Shown here: positions 1 to 7,493 of the stretch, one piece after another
Layout of the letters: each line of letters opens with the position of its first letter
Numbering within the stretch: the stretch's first letter is position 1
Assembly (NCBI GenBank): GCA_031177735.1
Contig: JAPSKJ010000023.1
Location: forward strand, 7,428 to 16,901
Direction: 5' to 3'
DNA: 9,474 bases
Source: Nocardioides sp.
GTDB lineage: Bacteria > Actinomycetota > Actinomycetes > Propionibacteriales > Nocardioidaceae
Position numbers and translations under genes: made by a program
Notes under the pieces: model-generated
Database searches by the model: none
Seen by the model: only the letters and a program-made list of their open reading frames with translations
What the model was told of the DNA's origin: nothing

Positions 1-2
1 GC

Positions 3-1916
3 TCATCCGCCGACCAGGTCCTCCGCGGCGAGCAGCTCGGTCGGGATGGCGAAGGCGTCCACCAGGTGTTGCGCGTGCGGACGCACGGCGCGGCAGAGGT
101 CGTTGATCTCGCGGGTGATCGCCTTCGAGCGCTGGATGGTGAGCCGGCCGTGCTCCATGAACCACGCACGGTCGGCCTCGATGACGCTGAGGGCGTGCAG
201 GTCGCAGAGCTGCTCGAGCGCGGCGCGCAGCCCACCTTCGGGCAGCGCACGCACCGCCGCGACGTTGGCCTCCAGCACGGTCCGCTCGACGTGCGCGCGA
301 GCGGCACCGATGACGTGGTCCTGGACCCGGGAGAAGACCTCGCCGGCGTTCATCCCACCGTCGATCCCGCGCTTGAGCCGCCGCGCCGCGCCGGCGAGCA
401 TGTGCTCCTCGCGGAACCGCAGCATGGCCAGGTGGTAGTCGCTGTCGCGAACGGGAGGCTCCTCGTCGCCGCTCCCGGGGAGCGCGTCGCGGACCCGCTC
501 GAGCAGCTTGTGCACCTGGGTCTTCTCGATGACGGTCTCCACGGCCAGACCAGCGACGAAACGGACCAGGTCGAGCTGGTTCATGTCCTCGAACTCGCCG
601 GCGTAGTCGGTGAGCAGCCCCTTGGCGACCAGCTGCAGCAGGACGTGGTTGTCGCCCTCGAAGGTGGTGAACACGTCGGTGTCGGCCTTGAGCGCGGCGA
701 ACCGGTTGGCGGCGAGGTAGCCGGCGCCGCCGCAGGCCTCGCGACACTCCTGGATGGTGCGGGTCGCGTGCCAGGTGGCGAGCGCCTTCTGCCCGGCGGC
801 TCGCGCTTCCAGCTCGCGGCGCGCCAGGTCGCCGTCGTTGGCGCCGGAGAAGACGTCGTGCAGGGCGGCGCGGACCTCGTCCTGGGCGAAGTGCAGCGCG
901 TAGGTCCGCGCGAGCAGCGGCAGCAATCGGCGCTGGTGCATGCCGTAGTCGAGCAGCAGCTGCTCGGCGTCCTCGCTGGCGGCCTCGAACTGCCGGCGGC
1001 GATTGGCGTAGGTGATCGCGATGGCGAGCCCGACCTTGGCGGCGGTGAGCCCGGCGCCGCCCACGCTGACCCGGCCCTGCACCAAGGTGCCGAGCATGGT
1101 GAAGAAGCGGCGGCTGGCGCTCTCGATGGAGCTGACGTACTCCCCGGCCTCGGTGACGTCGGCGAACCGGTTCAGCAGCGCGGTGCGCGGCACCCGCACG
1201 CCGTCGAACCAGATCCGGCCGTTGTCGACGCCGTTGAGCCCGAGCTTGTGCCCGTCGTCCTCGATGCGTACGCCGGCGGCCGGCTCGCCGTCCTCACGGA
1301 TCGGCACCACGAACGCGTGCACGCCGCGGCCCTCCCCCGCCACCTCGAGCTGCGCGAAGACCACCGCGAGCTCGCCGTGCCGGGCGGCGTTGCCGATGTA
1401 GTCCTTGTAGGCGTCGACCTCGGTGGTGGTGATGACGAACTCCTGGGTCTCCGCGTCGTAGCGGGCGACCGTCTTCAGCGCGGCGACGTTGGAGCCGTGC
1501 CCGTGCTCGGTCATCGCGAAGCAGCCGAGCACCCGCCCGGCGACCACGTCGGCCAGGTAGGTGTCGTGGTGCCCCTTCGTGCCGAGATGCAGGATGGCGC
1601 CGCCGAAGAGGCCGAACTGCACTCCCGACTTCACCAGGACCGACAAGTCGCCCAGGGCGAGGGTCTCGAACGCGGCGATCGAGGCACCCACGTCGCCCTG
1701 GCCGCCGTACTCCACGGGGAAGCCGAGCCCGGTCTGACCGGTCTTGGCGAGCTCGAGGAGCGCGTCCTTGACCCGCTCGCGGAACTCGTCACGGGGCAGC
1801 TCGTAGGAGTCGCGCAGCAGCCCGGCGTGGGGTCGCAGCCCCTGCCGCACCATGGCGCGGACCTCGGCGTGGGGACCGTCGAGGAGGGCGGTCAGCTCGG
1901 AGACGTCGAATGCCAT
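3..1916 (-). CDS. Acyl-CoA oxidase / acyl-CoA dehydrogenase family flavoprotein
   Basis: A 637-residue protein of the acyl-CoA oxidase (ACOX)-like branch of the acyl-CoA dehydrogenase superfamily. The family catalyses FAD-dependent alpha,beta-oxidation of acyl-CoA thioesters, the first step of fatty-acid beta-oxidation, in the cytosol. Seen directly: an N-terminal helical region with EYGGQG (69-74); the flavin/substrate motif FAMTEHGHGSN (133-143); a central beta domain with GLNGVDNGRIWFD (226-238); RRFFTMLGTLVQGRVSV (269-285), typical of ACOX-like proteins; CGGAGYLAANR (395-405); and TFEGDN (418-423), where Glu420 matches the catalytic base in ACOX proteins. The roughly 200-residue helical C-terminal extension also fits ACOX, since simple dehydrogenases are near 380-400 residues. 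The ATG at 1916 has no Shine-Dalgarno; a TACCTT hexamer ends 6 bases upstream, suggesting a leaderless start. The stop of the upstream NlpC gene lies 18 bases away, so co-transcription is also possible. Oxidase versus dehydrogenase electron acceptor cannot be settled from sequence. Confidence 0.9.
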   Translation of the reverse strand: MAFDVSELTALLDGPHAEVRAMVRQGLRPHAGLLRDSYELPRDEFRERVKDALLELAKTGQTGLGFPVEYGGQGDVGASIAAFETLALGDLSVLVKSGVQFGLFGGAILHLGTKGHHDTYLADVVAGRVLGCFAMTEHGHGSNVAALKTVARYDAETQEFVITTTEVDAYKDYIGNAARHGELAVVFAQLEVAGEGRGVHAFVVPIREDGEPAAGVRIEDDGHKLGLNGVDNGRIWFDGVRVPRTALLNRFADVTEAGEYVSSIESASRRFFTMLGTLVQGRVSVGGAGLTAAKVGLAIAITYANRRRQFEAASEDAEQLLLDYGMHQRRLLPLLARTYALHFAQDEVRAALHDVFSGANDGDLARRELEARAAGQKALATWHATRTIQECREACGGAGYLAANRFAALKADTDVFTTFEGDNHVLLQLVAKGLLTDYAGEFEDMNQLDLVRFVAGLAVETVIEKTQVHKLLERVRDALPGSGDEEPPVRDSDYHLAMLRFREEHMLAGAARRLKRGIDGGMNAGEVFSRVQDHVIGAARAHVERTVLEANVAAVRALPEGGLRAALEQLCDLHALSVIEADRAWFMEHGRLTIQRSKAITREINDLCRAVRPHAQHLVDAFAIPTELLAAEDLVGG

Positions 1917-1922
1917 GGCGCC

Positions 1923-1928
1923 AAGGTA
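1923..1928 (-). promoter_or_regulatory. Putative -10 hexamer (TACCTT) for a leaderless acyl-CoA oxidase mRNA
   Basis: TACCTT fits the actinobacterial -10 pattern TANNNT. Its end is 6 bases from the ATG at 1916, the spacing expected if the transcript begins at the start codon. No recognisable -35 element was found 17-18 bases upstream, and the site lies in the 18-base gap after the NlpC gene. Low confidence. Confidence 0.3.
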
Positions 1929-1934
1929 GCCATT

Positions 1935-2594
1935 TCAGCCCGAGACGAGCCCCGGGCGGGTGAAGAAGGCGGGCGTGCCGTTGTAGGTCAGCATCTGCTC
2001 CTCCACCGGCCGCTCGGGGTTCGGCGCGTGCAGGACCCGGTCGGCGCCGAGGTAGAGGGCCACGTGGTGGATGGTGCGTGGACGGGCCGGGTTGCTGGCC
2101 CAGAACACCAGGTCGCCCGGGAGCAGCTGGGCCGCGGTGATCGGCGTGGTCGCGCGGTACTGCTGCACGGTGGTCCGCGGCAGGAGCACCCCGGCCGCCT
2201 CCCAGGCGCGCATGGTCAGGCCGGAGCAGTCCCACACGTCCGGGCCGGAGCCGCCCCAGCCGTAGGGGTCGCCCAGCTGCGCCCGCGCGAAGGCGATCGC
2301 GATCTCCGCCGGCGTGCTCGGCACCGCCGGCGCGGGGGCGGGCTCAGGCGGCGTCGCCACGGTCTGCAGCCGCTTGCGCTGCTTGCGCGCCTTCTTCGCC
2401 GCCTTCGAGAGCCGCTTGCGCGCGACCGGCTCGGCGGCGACCTCGCGCAGCGCACTCGTCGCGGAGTACGCCGCCGGCGCGGTCGCTCCGGCAGGTGCGA
2501 CCGCGACGCCGACACCCGTGAGGGTCGCGGCGAGCGCGAGGGTCACGGCAGCAGCGGCGGGTCGGGCGAGCACGGACGGCACGCTAGTGCGCAA
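1935..2594 (-). CDS. Secreted NlpC/P60-family cell-wall peptidase
   Basis: A 219-residue exported protein ending in an NlpC/P60 cysteine-peptidase domain. Such enzymes usually cleave peptide bonds in peptidoglycan stems. Seen directly: an N-terminal hydrophobic Ala-rich stretch (about 12-39) like a Sec signal peptide ending near AGATA; a strongly basic segment (57-76, many Lys/Arg); a Pro-Ala linker (82-94); then the catalytic domain (about 95-219). WDCSGL carries the nucleophile Cys123, HHVALYLG carries His177, and VLHAPN supplies the third polar residue His189, so the triad is intact. The basic linker may hold the protein on anionic wall polymers (inference). The start is uncertain. The longest reading starts at TTG (2594), without a Shine-Dalgarno. 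GTG codons at 2582 and 2573 both keep the signal peptide. The one at 2573 lies 7 bases after TAGCGT, consistent with a leaderless mRNA and a 212-residue product. Confidence 0.88.
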   Translation of the reverse strand: MRTSVPSVLARPAAAAVTLALAATLTGVGVAVAPAGATAPAAYSATSALREVAAEPVARKRLSKAAKKARKQRKRLQTVATPPEPAPAPAVPSTPAEIAIAFARAQLGDPYGWGGSGPDVWDCSGLTMRAWEAAGVLLPRTTVQQYRATTPITAAQLLPGDLVFWASNPARPRTIHHVALYLGADRVLHAPNPERPVEEQMLTYNGTPAFFTRPGLVSG

Positions 2595-2609
2595 CGGTCA
2601 CACTGGGAA
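2581..2609 (-). promoter_or_regulatory. Putative promoter of the NlpC/P60 gene
   Basis: TTCCCA (2604-2609; four matches to TTGACA), a 17-base spacer, then TAGCGT (2581-2586; fits TANNNT). The GTG at 2573 is 7 bases downstream, as expected for a leaderless transcript. If this promoter is used, the TTG and GTG starts at 2594 and 2582 would be outside the mRNA. Pattern match only. Confidence 0.3.
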
Positions 2610-2691
2610 CAGAAACCCCAGAATTCTCACCGTGCTGCGGCGTGTCGACTTGCCAACGGGACGTTCGTCCTGCCCGCAGCGCGCGAACTGC
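2595..2691. other. 97-base intergenic gap between the PAP2 and NlpC genes
   Basis: This gap is visibly less GC-rich than its surroundings (for example GAATTCTCACC near 2621-2631), as expected for noncoding DNA. It holds the candidate NlpC promoter at its left edge. The only inverted repeat noticed is GGAC-GTTC-GTCC (2659-2670), too short and without a T-run, so I see no convincing terminator for the PAP2/thiamin operon. Confidence 0.5.
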
Positions 2692-3738
2692 TCAGGCGGC
2701 TGTGGTCGCCGTCTCGGAGGCCGTTCTCGCCTCGCGCTTGGCCACGCCCTTGCGGCGGAACTGCTGCCCGCTCACCAGCCCACCCCAGTAGAACGCCACC
2801 AGGGCGATCGCCACGCCGGCGACGTCGTCGGCGACGTAGTGCCAGCCGAAGTAGAGGGTGGCGATCACGGTCAGGCCGAAGTTCACCCAGAAGACCCAGT
2901 GGGCCAGCTTCGAGTCGACGGTGTACTGCACCATCAGCGCGACGAGCAGGGTGATCCCGCAGTGCAGCGAGGCGAACCCGGCGACCGACTGGACGCTGTC
3001 CACCACGCCGTCCCACAGGACGTTCTGACGCCCGCTGACCAGCGAGTTCATCAGGTCGGTGGTCGGGGTGTGGGCGAGCGGCTCGTACACGTGCGGGTAC
3101 ATCAGCCCCGGGCCGAGCGTCGGCAGCGCGTAGTACGACGCCGTGCCGAGGGTCCAGGCGATGCACTGGGAGCAGACGAACCAGTAGCCGAAGAGCAGGT
3201 TGCGCGACCAGACCAGCCAGCAGGTGACCGCGAGCGGCACCAGCGGAAGGAACCACAGGTAGATGTAGGACAGCACCCAGGCGGTCACGTCGGTGCCGAA
3301 CACGGTCTGGAGCACCACGCCCGGCTCGTGGCCGAAGAAGATGGCGCGGTCGAGCAGGTGCAGCTCGCGGTCGTACTTGGTCTCGATGACGGCCGGCAGG
3401 AACGACTTGAGGTTCCGGTAGCTGACGTAGACCAGGTAGAAGCAGATGATCCCGGAGGCGACCAGGACGAGCCGGTCCTTGTTCCAGTGGGTGCGCAGGC
3501 GGTCGCGCACGATCGCCGGCATCGCGGCCGGCTTCATCTTGGAGTAGTAGAGCGTCCGCGGGAGCAGGTCGAGCAGCAGGGCGCCGAGCAGCAGCAGCGG
3601 AAGGCGGAGCCAGGAGGGCCCGAGGAAGCTGCCCTCGGGGTCGATCAGCGGCCGGTCGAGCCAGAGCGCGACGACCAGCGCGATCAGGCCGAAGATCACC
3701 GCGTTACCCACGAGCAGGATGTGGGCGCGCCGGTACAT
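2692..3738 (-). CDS. PAP2-superfamily integral membrane phosphatase/phosphotransferase
   Basis: A 348-residue polytopic membrane protein with the core of a PAP2 (type 2 phosphatidic acid phosphatase) enzyme, closest in style to the inositol-phosphotransferase-like PAP2 group. Seen directly, numbered from the ATG at 3738: hydrophobic segments near 6-27, 45-57, 90-108, 155-175, 183-200, 262-272, 283-299 and 306-322; YYALPTLGPG (202-211); SLHCG (257-261) with His259 where PAP2 enzymes usually have PSGH; and WHYVAD (299-304), giving the required His300-x3-Asp304. An active-site His/His/Asp set is therefore present. The substrate is unknown; lipid phosphates or head-group transfer are the family norm. 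Start choice: a GTG at 3786 would overlap the thiQ stop (GTGA) and add 16 residues, but those codons use A/T in third position unusually often, and TAGTCT lies 7 bases before the ATG. I therefore prefer ATG at 3738. It follows thiQ by 44 bases. Confidence 0.82.
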   Translation of the reverse strand: MYRRAHILLVGNAVIFGLIALVVALWLDRPLIDPEGSFLGPSWLRLPLLLLGALLLDLLPRTLYYSKMKPAAMPAIVRDRLRTHWNKDRLVLVASGIICFYLVYVSYRNLKSFLPAVIETKYDRELHLLDRAIFFGHEPGVVLQTVFGTDVTAWVLSYIYLWFLPLVPLAVTCWLVWSRNLLFGYWFVCSQCIAWTLGTASYYALPTLGPGLMYPHVYEPLAHTPTTDLMNSLVSGRQNVLWDGVVDSVQSVAGFASLHCGITLLVALMVQYTVDSKLAHWVFWVNFGLTVIATLYFGWHYVADDVAGVAIALVAFYWGGLVSGQQFRRKGVAKREARTASETATTAA

Positions 3739-3745
3739 GGCCCTC

Positions 3746-3751
3746 AGACTA
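3746..3751 (-). promoter_or_regulatory. Putative -10 hexamer (TAGTCT) for the PAP2 gene
   Basis: TAGTCT fits TANNNT and ends 7 bases before the ATG at 3738, the geometry of a leaderless transcript. No -35-like hexamer is seen 17-18 bases upstream. If active, the PAP2 gene would be expressed independently of the thiamin riboswitch. If not, it depends on read-through from thiQ. Confidence 0.3.
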
Positions 3752-3782
3752 GGCGATCGGTGTGCTTCCCGCTCGCCCGGGA

Positions 3783-4766
3783 TCACCGCGCGACCGGGGC
3801 CAGGCGGTCGGGATCGACCCGCAACCGGACCGCCTCGCCGGGGCCCGGGTGGACGGCGGAGGGAGCGACGGCGTCGACCTCACCGACCCCGGGCACCTCG
3901 ACGACCAGGCGGATCTGGTCGGGGGTGGCCCCCGCCGAGACGACCTCTCCGCGCAGCGACCCGGCCTCGTCGACCACGAGCGCGGAGCGGCGTAGCGCGA
4001 CGGCCGCCGCCGTGCCGTCGAGGCTCGGTGCGTGCGACAGCACGACCCGCGCCGCGCCGCCACGCAGCACCCGGGCGTAGCCGAGGAAGAGCGCGGTCTC
4101 GGCGTCCGCGGGCCGCGCCCACACGTCCGCGGTCGGCCCCTCCTGCACCAGCCGGCCGCCCCGCATGACCGCCAGGCGGTCGGCGACCGCGAACGCCTCC
4201 TCCTGGTCGTGGGTGACGAAGAGCGCGGTGGTGCCGGCCTCGCGGATGATCCGGGCCAGGTCGGCCGCCAGCCGGGTGCGCAGGCCCGCGTCGAGGGCGG
4301 AGAGCGGCTCGTCGAGCAGCAACAGCCGCGGCCGCACCGCCAGCGCGCGCGCGAGCGCCACGCGCTGCCGCTCGCCCCCGCTCAGGGTGGAGGGCAGCCG
4401 GTCGGCGAACCCGGCGAGACCGACCAGCTCGAGCAGCTCGGTGACCCGCTGGCTGTCGCGACGGCGGCGGATCCGGAGGGGGTAGCCCACGTTGCCGGCG
4501 ACGGTCAGGTGCCCGAAGAGCTGGCCGTCCTGGAACATCAGGGCGAAGCCGCGCTTGTGGGTGGGTACGCCGGCGAGGGACTCACCCTCCCAGGCGATCG
4601 TGCCGGAGGCCGGCTCCAGGCCCGCGACGGCGCGCAGCAGGGTCGACTTGCCCGAGCCCGACGGCCCGACCACGGCCAGCACGGATCCATCGGGCAGGTC
4701 GAGGGAGACGTCGGTGACGGCCGGAACGCCGTCGTAGTCCACCGACACGTGCTCCAGGTGCAACAT
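3783..4766 (-). CDS. thiQ: Thiamin ABC transporter ATP-binding protein
   Basis: The 327-residue cytoplasmic ATPase that powers uptake by the ThiB-ThiP system. All ABC motifs are intact: Walker A GPSGSGKST (34-42), Q-loop Gln79, signature LSGGERQ (128-134), Walker B LLLLDEP (148-154), D-loop SALDA (156-160) and switch His186. After the nucleotide-binding domain comes a roughly 95-residue C-terminal region (about 233-327) that is beta-rich and resembles a TOBE-type regulatory domain (GEVVSAGATPDQIRLVVEV...EAVRLRVDPDRL). Enterobacterial ThiQ is about 230 residues and lacks this, so the protein also resembles the CUT1/Fe3+/polyamine ATPases. The start is the ATG at 4766, whose A is the last base of the thiP stop (TGATG), giving translational coupling; a GGGGG run lies upstream. 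The thiamin assignment rests on its operon partners and the riboswitch, not on the ATPase itself. Confidence 0.9.
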   Translation of the reverse strand: MLHLEHVSVDYDGVPAVTDVSLDLPDGSVLAVVGPSGSGKSTLLRAVAGLEPASGTIAWEGESLAGVPTHKRGFALMFQDGQLFGHLTVAGNVGYPLRIRRRRDSQRVTELLELVGLAGFADRLPSTLSGGERQRVALARALAVRPRLLLLDEPLSALDAGLRTRLAADLARIIREAGTTALFVTHDQEEAFAVADRLAVMRGGRLVQEGPTADVWARPADAETALFLGYARVLRGGAARVVLSHAPSLDGTAAAVALRRSALVVDEAGSLRGEVVSAGATPDQIRLVVEVPGVGEVDAVAPSAVHPGPGEAVRLRVDPDRLAPVAR

Positions 4767-6409
4767 CAGATGGCCCCCAGTGACGGCACCCGCAGGCGCT
4801 CCACGGCCAGCATCACGACACCGGTGCTGACGGCCAGCACGACGGAGCCGGCGAGCGCCATGCCGTAGTTCATCGTGCCGGGGTGACCGATCAGCCGGAA
4901 GATCACCACGGGCAGCGTGGGCGTCTCGTCGCGGGCGAGGAACGAGGTGGCGCCGAACTCCCCCAGGGAGGCGGCGAAGGCGAACCCGCCCGCCGCGAGC
5001 AGCGGCCGCCAGGCGGCCGGGGCGTCGACGGTCCAGAACGCGCGCAGCGGGCCGGCGCCGAGCGAGGCCGCGGCCTGCCGGAGCCGGTCGTCGACGCCGT
5101 GCAGGACGGGTGTGAGGGTGCGCACGACCAGCGGCAGGGCGACCAGGGCCTGCGCGATGGGCACGAGCAGCGCGCTGTCGCGCAGCGAGCCGAGGGTGAC
5201 CAGGAAGCCGAAGCCGAGCGTGACGGCGGAGACGCCCAGCGGCAGCATGAACAGCCCGTCCAGCGCGCCGCGCAGCCGCCGCTCGGCGCGGGTGTGGGAG
5301 CGCCGGGTGACCGCGACCGAGACCAGCCCGCCGAGGAGCAGCGCCATCCAGGTGGCGTCGACGGCCGTGCGCAGGCTCATCACCAACGCGTCGGTCACCG
5401 GCGCCAGCAGCGCGTCGTGCTCGCCGGTCGTGCTGAGGGCGGTGTAGTTGCCGAGTCCCCACGAGGTGCCGCCGTCGTGGCGCACCCGCAGGCTGCCGGC
5501 GACCAGGGTCAGGATCGGCGCCGCGACGAAGCCCAACGCCAGCGCGGTGACGACGAGCTGCGGCGCGTCGATGCGGCGCGGGCGGCGGGGGCGGGCGATC
5601 GAGCGCTCCGCTCCCGGCCCCGGCACCGCACGCAGGCGGGCGGCGACGAGCAGCAGACCGACGACGGTGACCAGCTGCAGGATCGACAGGGCCGCGGCGG
5701 CCTGCAGGTCGAGCAGGTTGGTGGTGAGCAGGTAGATCTCGGTCTCCACGCTCGCGTAGCGCACCCCGCCCAGGGTGAGCACGACACCGAACGCGGTCGC
5801 GCAGAACAGGAACACCACGCTCGCGGCCGAGACGATCGCCGGCCGCAGCGCCGGCAGGGTGACCGTGCGGAACACCGTCCACGGGGCGGCCCCCAGCGCC
5901 GCGGCCGCCTCGGCCGGACGCGGGTCGAGCCCCTCCCACGCCGCACCCACCGCGCGGATCACCACGGCCAGGTTGAAGAAGGCCAGGCCGGCCAGGATCG
6001 CCCACGGCGTCCCGTCGAGCCCGAGGAAGCCGAGCGGCCCCGCCTCGCCGAGCAGCTCGCGGAACGCCACGCCGACGACCACCGTGGGCAGCACGAACGG
6101 CACCAGCAGCGCGGCGCGCACCACCCGCCGTCCGGGCCAGTCCAGGCGGTGGAGGGTGTACGCCGCCGGCAGGCCGACCAGGACGCAGACCGCGGTCGCG
6201 GCACTCGCCGACCACACGGTGAACCACAGCACCCGGTGGACCCGCGGGCGGGTGAGCACCTCGGCCACCGCACCGGGGTCGAAGGCGCCGTCGGGGAAGA
6301 AGCCGCGACCGAGCATGCCGCTGACCGGCAGCAGGAAGAAGACTCCGAGCACCGCCAGCGGCAGGGCCGCGAGCGCGAGCAGGGCCAGCGGCCGTCTGAC
6401 CTGCCTCAT
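4766..6409 (-). CDS. thiP: Thiamin ABC transporter permease, fused two-domain
   Basis: A 547-residue inner-membrane permease in which two binding-protein-dependent transport domains are fused in one chain, as in ThiP (about 536 residues in E. coli) and FbpB-type permeases. Seen directly: a first helix at 8-29; module one (about 58-258) with the EAA loop EAAAALGAAPWTVFRTVTLPAL (about 167-188); a hydrophilic Arg/Pro-rich linker (about 260-282); module two (about 284-540) with the second EAA-like loop QAAASLGAGPLRAFWTVDAP (445-464); and LGEFGATSF (482-490), comparable to the conserved segment near the end of ThiP-like permeases. The EAA loops are where ThiQ docks. The start is the ATG at 6409, 22 bases after the thiB stop; a GGGG lies upstream, but the spacing is long. 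The stop overlaps the thiQ ATG by one base. The substrate is inferred from thiB and the riboswitch. Confidence 0.9.
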   Translation of the reverse strand: MRQVRRPLALLALAALPLAVLGVFFLLPVSGMLGRGFFPDGAFDPGAVAEVLTRPRVHRVLWFTVWSASAATAVCVLVGLPAAYTLHRLDWPGRRVVRAALLVPFVLPTVVVGVAFRELLGEAGPLGFLGLDGTPWAILAGLAFFNLAVVIRAVGAAWEGLDPRPAEAAAALGAAPWTVFRTVTLPALRPAIVSAASVVFLFCATAFGVVLTLGGVRYASVETEIYLLTTNLLDLQAAAALSILQLVTVVGLLLVAARLRAVPGPGAERSIARPRRPRRIDAPQLVVTALALGFVAAPILTLVAGSLRVRHDGGTSWGLGNYTALSTTGEHDALLAPVTDALVMSLRTAVDATWMALLLGGLVSVAVTRRSHTRAERRLRGALDGLFMLPLGVSAVTLGFGFLVTLGSLRDSALLVPIAQALVALPLVVRTLTPVLHGVDDRLRQAAASLGAGPLRAFWTVDAPAAWRPLLAAGGFAFAASLGEFGATSFLARDETPTLPVVIFRLIGHPGTMNYGMALAGSVVLAVSTGVVMLAVERLRVPSLGAI

Positions 6410-6431
6410 CAGCCCGTGACCCCGGGGTGGC

Positions 6432-7490
6432 TCATCGGGTGGTGACGTCGCTCCACTGCCGCAGCCACTCGTCGCGGTGGGCGTCGATGTCGGCCGGGTC
6501 GACCTGCCACGGCTCCGTCGGCCGGGGAGCGAACTGCGCCCACTCCGCGGGCAGCTCGGCGTCGGAGGCCACCGGGAAGACGTACATGGACTCCGGCAGC
6601 GCCGCCTGCACCTGCGGCGAGACCAGCCACTCCACCAGCGCCGCGGCACCGTCGGGGTTCGCGGCACCGGCGAGCACGCCGGCGTACTCGACCTGGGTGA
6701 AGCAGGTGTCCAGCAGCGCCTTGGTGGTCGACGTCCCGTCGGCCACCGTGAAGGCCGGCGAGGAGTCGTAGGAGACGACGATCGGGCGGTCACCGTTGCC
6801 GCCGCCCTGGGTGAAGTCGACGGTGTAGGCGTCCTCCCAGCCGTCCACGATCTTGGCGCCGTTGGCGATGAGCCGCTCCCAGTAGGCCGGCCACTCCTCG
6901 CCGAACGCCGCGATCGTGGTGAGGAGGAAGGCCATGCCCGGCGAGCTCGTGGTGGCGCCGGGGACGACGAGGAGGTCGCGGTAGGCCGGCTTGGCGAGGT
7001 CCTCCAGCGTGACCGGCTCCGGCACCCCGTGCTCGGCGAACCAGGTGGTGTCGATGTTGACGCAGACGCCGCCGTTGTCGACCGGGACGAGGGCGCCCTC
7101 GTCGTCGCCGGGCAGCGTGTAGGCCTCCGCGCCCGCGGGCAGCTCCACGTCGCTGTCGGCGAAGACACCGGCCGCGAGGGCCCGGGAGGCGAAGGTGTTG
7201 TCCACGCCGAAGGCGACGTCGCCGGTCGGGTCGTCGACGGTGAGGACCAGCTTGTTGGTCAACACGCCGGCGTCGCCGGCGGCCCGGGTCTCGAGCCGGT
7301 AACCGGTCTCCTCCTCCCATGCCGCCACGAGCTCCTCAGGCAGGTGGAAGGACTCGTGGGTGACCAGCACGACCTCGGTGGGCTGCTCCCCCTCGGTGGC
7401 GGTCTCCTCGTCGCCGCCCGCCCCGACCGAGCAGGCGGTGAGGCTGGTCGCGAGGAGGGCGGACATCCAGAGGGGCGCGCGCTTGCGCAT
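6432..7490 (-). CDS. thiB: Thiamin-binding lipoprotein of the ABC transporter
   Basis: A 352-residue extracytoplasmic solute-binding protein, anchored as a lipoprotein, that captures thiamin (possibly also its phosphates) and hands it to ThiP. Seen directly: basic N-terminus MRKR, a hydrophobic stretch and lipobox LTAC with Cys20; a Gly/Glu/Thr-rich linker (22-37); then the binding domain. Segments recall E. coli ThiB/TbpA: DVAFGVDN (91-98), TSSPGMAFLL (181-190), GWEDAY (217-222), VVSYDSSPA (238-246), EYAGVLAGAANP (268-279), LVSPQVQAALP (289-299) and a C-terminal EWLRQW (341-346). The Trp in GWEDAY and Tyr in VVSYDSSP align with aromatic ligand-pocket positions in TbpA (from memory of the family). 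The ATG at 7490 has a good Shine-Dalgarno, AAGGGAG, 5 bases upstream inside a TPP riboswitch; this supports the thiamin specificity strongly. Iron- or spermidine-type binding proteins are the alternative but fit less well. Confidence 0.93.
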   Translation of the reverse strand: MRKRAPLWMSALLATSLTACSVGAGGDEETATEGEQPTEVVLVTHESFHLPEELVAAWEEETGYRLETRAAGDAGVLTNKLVLTVDDPTGDVAFGVDNTFASRALAAGVFADSDVELPAGAEAYTLPGDDEGALVPVDNGGVCVNIDTTWFAEHGVPEPVTLEDLAKPAYRDLLVVPGATTSSPGMAFLLTTIAAFGEEWPAYWERLIANGAKIVDGWEDAYTVDFTQGGGNGDRPIVVSYDSSPAFTVADGTSTTKALLDTCFTQVEYAGVLAGAANPDGAAALVEWLVSPQVQAALPESMYVFPVASDAELPAEWAQFAPRPTEPWQVDPADIDAHRDEWLRQWSDVTTR

Positions 7491-7493
7491 GCT

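Noticed and set aside
2659..2670. Inverted repeat GGAC-GTTC-GTCC as a terminator
   Set aside because: Only a 4-bp stem with no following T-run; too weak to call.
66..2954. Very long plus-strand open frame opposite the oxidase and NlpC genes
   Set aside because: Its translation is low-complexity (Val/Glu/Gly/Arg-rich), has no motifs, crosses gene boundaries and is the expected antisense shadow in very GC-rich coding DNA.
4767..6227. N-terminal extension of the thiQ reading frame
   Set aside because: The extension is an out-of-frame, Arg/Gly/Pro-rich translation of thiP. The true ABC domain starts at the coupled ATG (4766).
4883..6445. Long plus-strand frame opposite thiP
   Set aside because: Gln/Arg/Glu-rich low-complexity product with no domain features; antisense shadow of the permease.
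6410..7168. N-terminal extension of the thiP reading frame through thiB
   Set aside because: Ser/Arg/Pro-rich out-of-frame sequence overlapping a clear thiB. The permease's first membrane helix starts right after the ATG at 6409.
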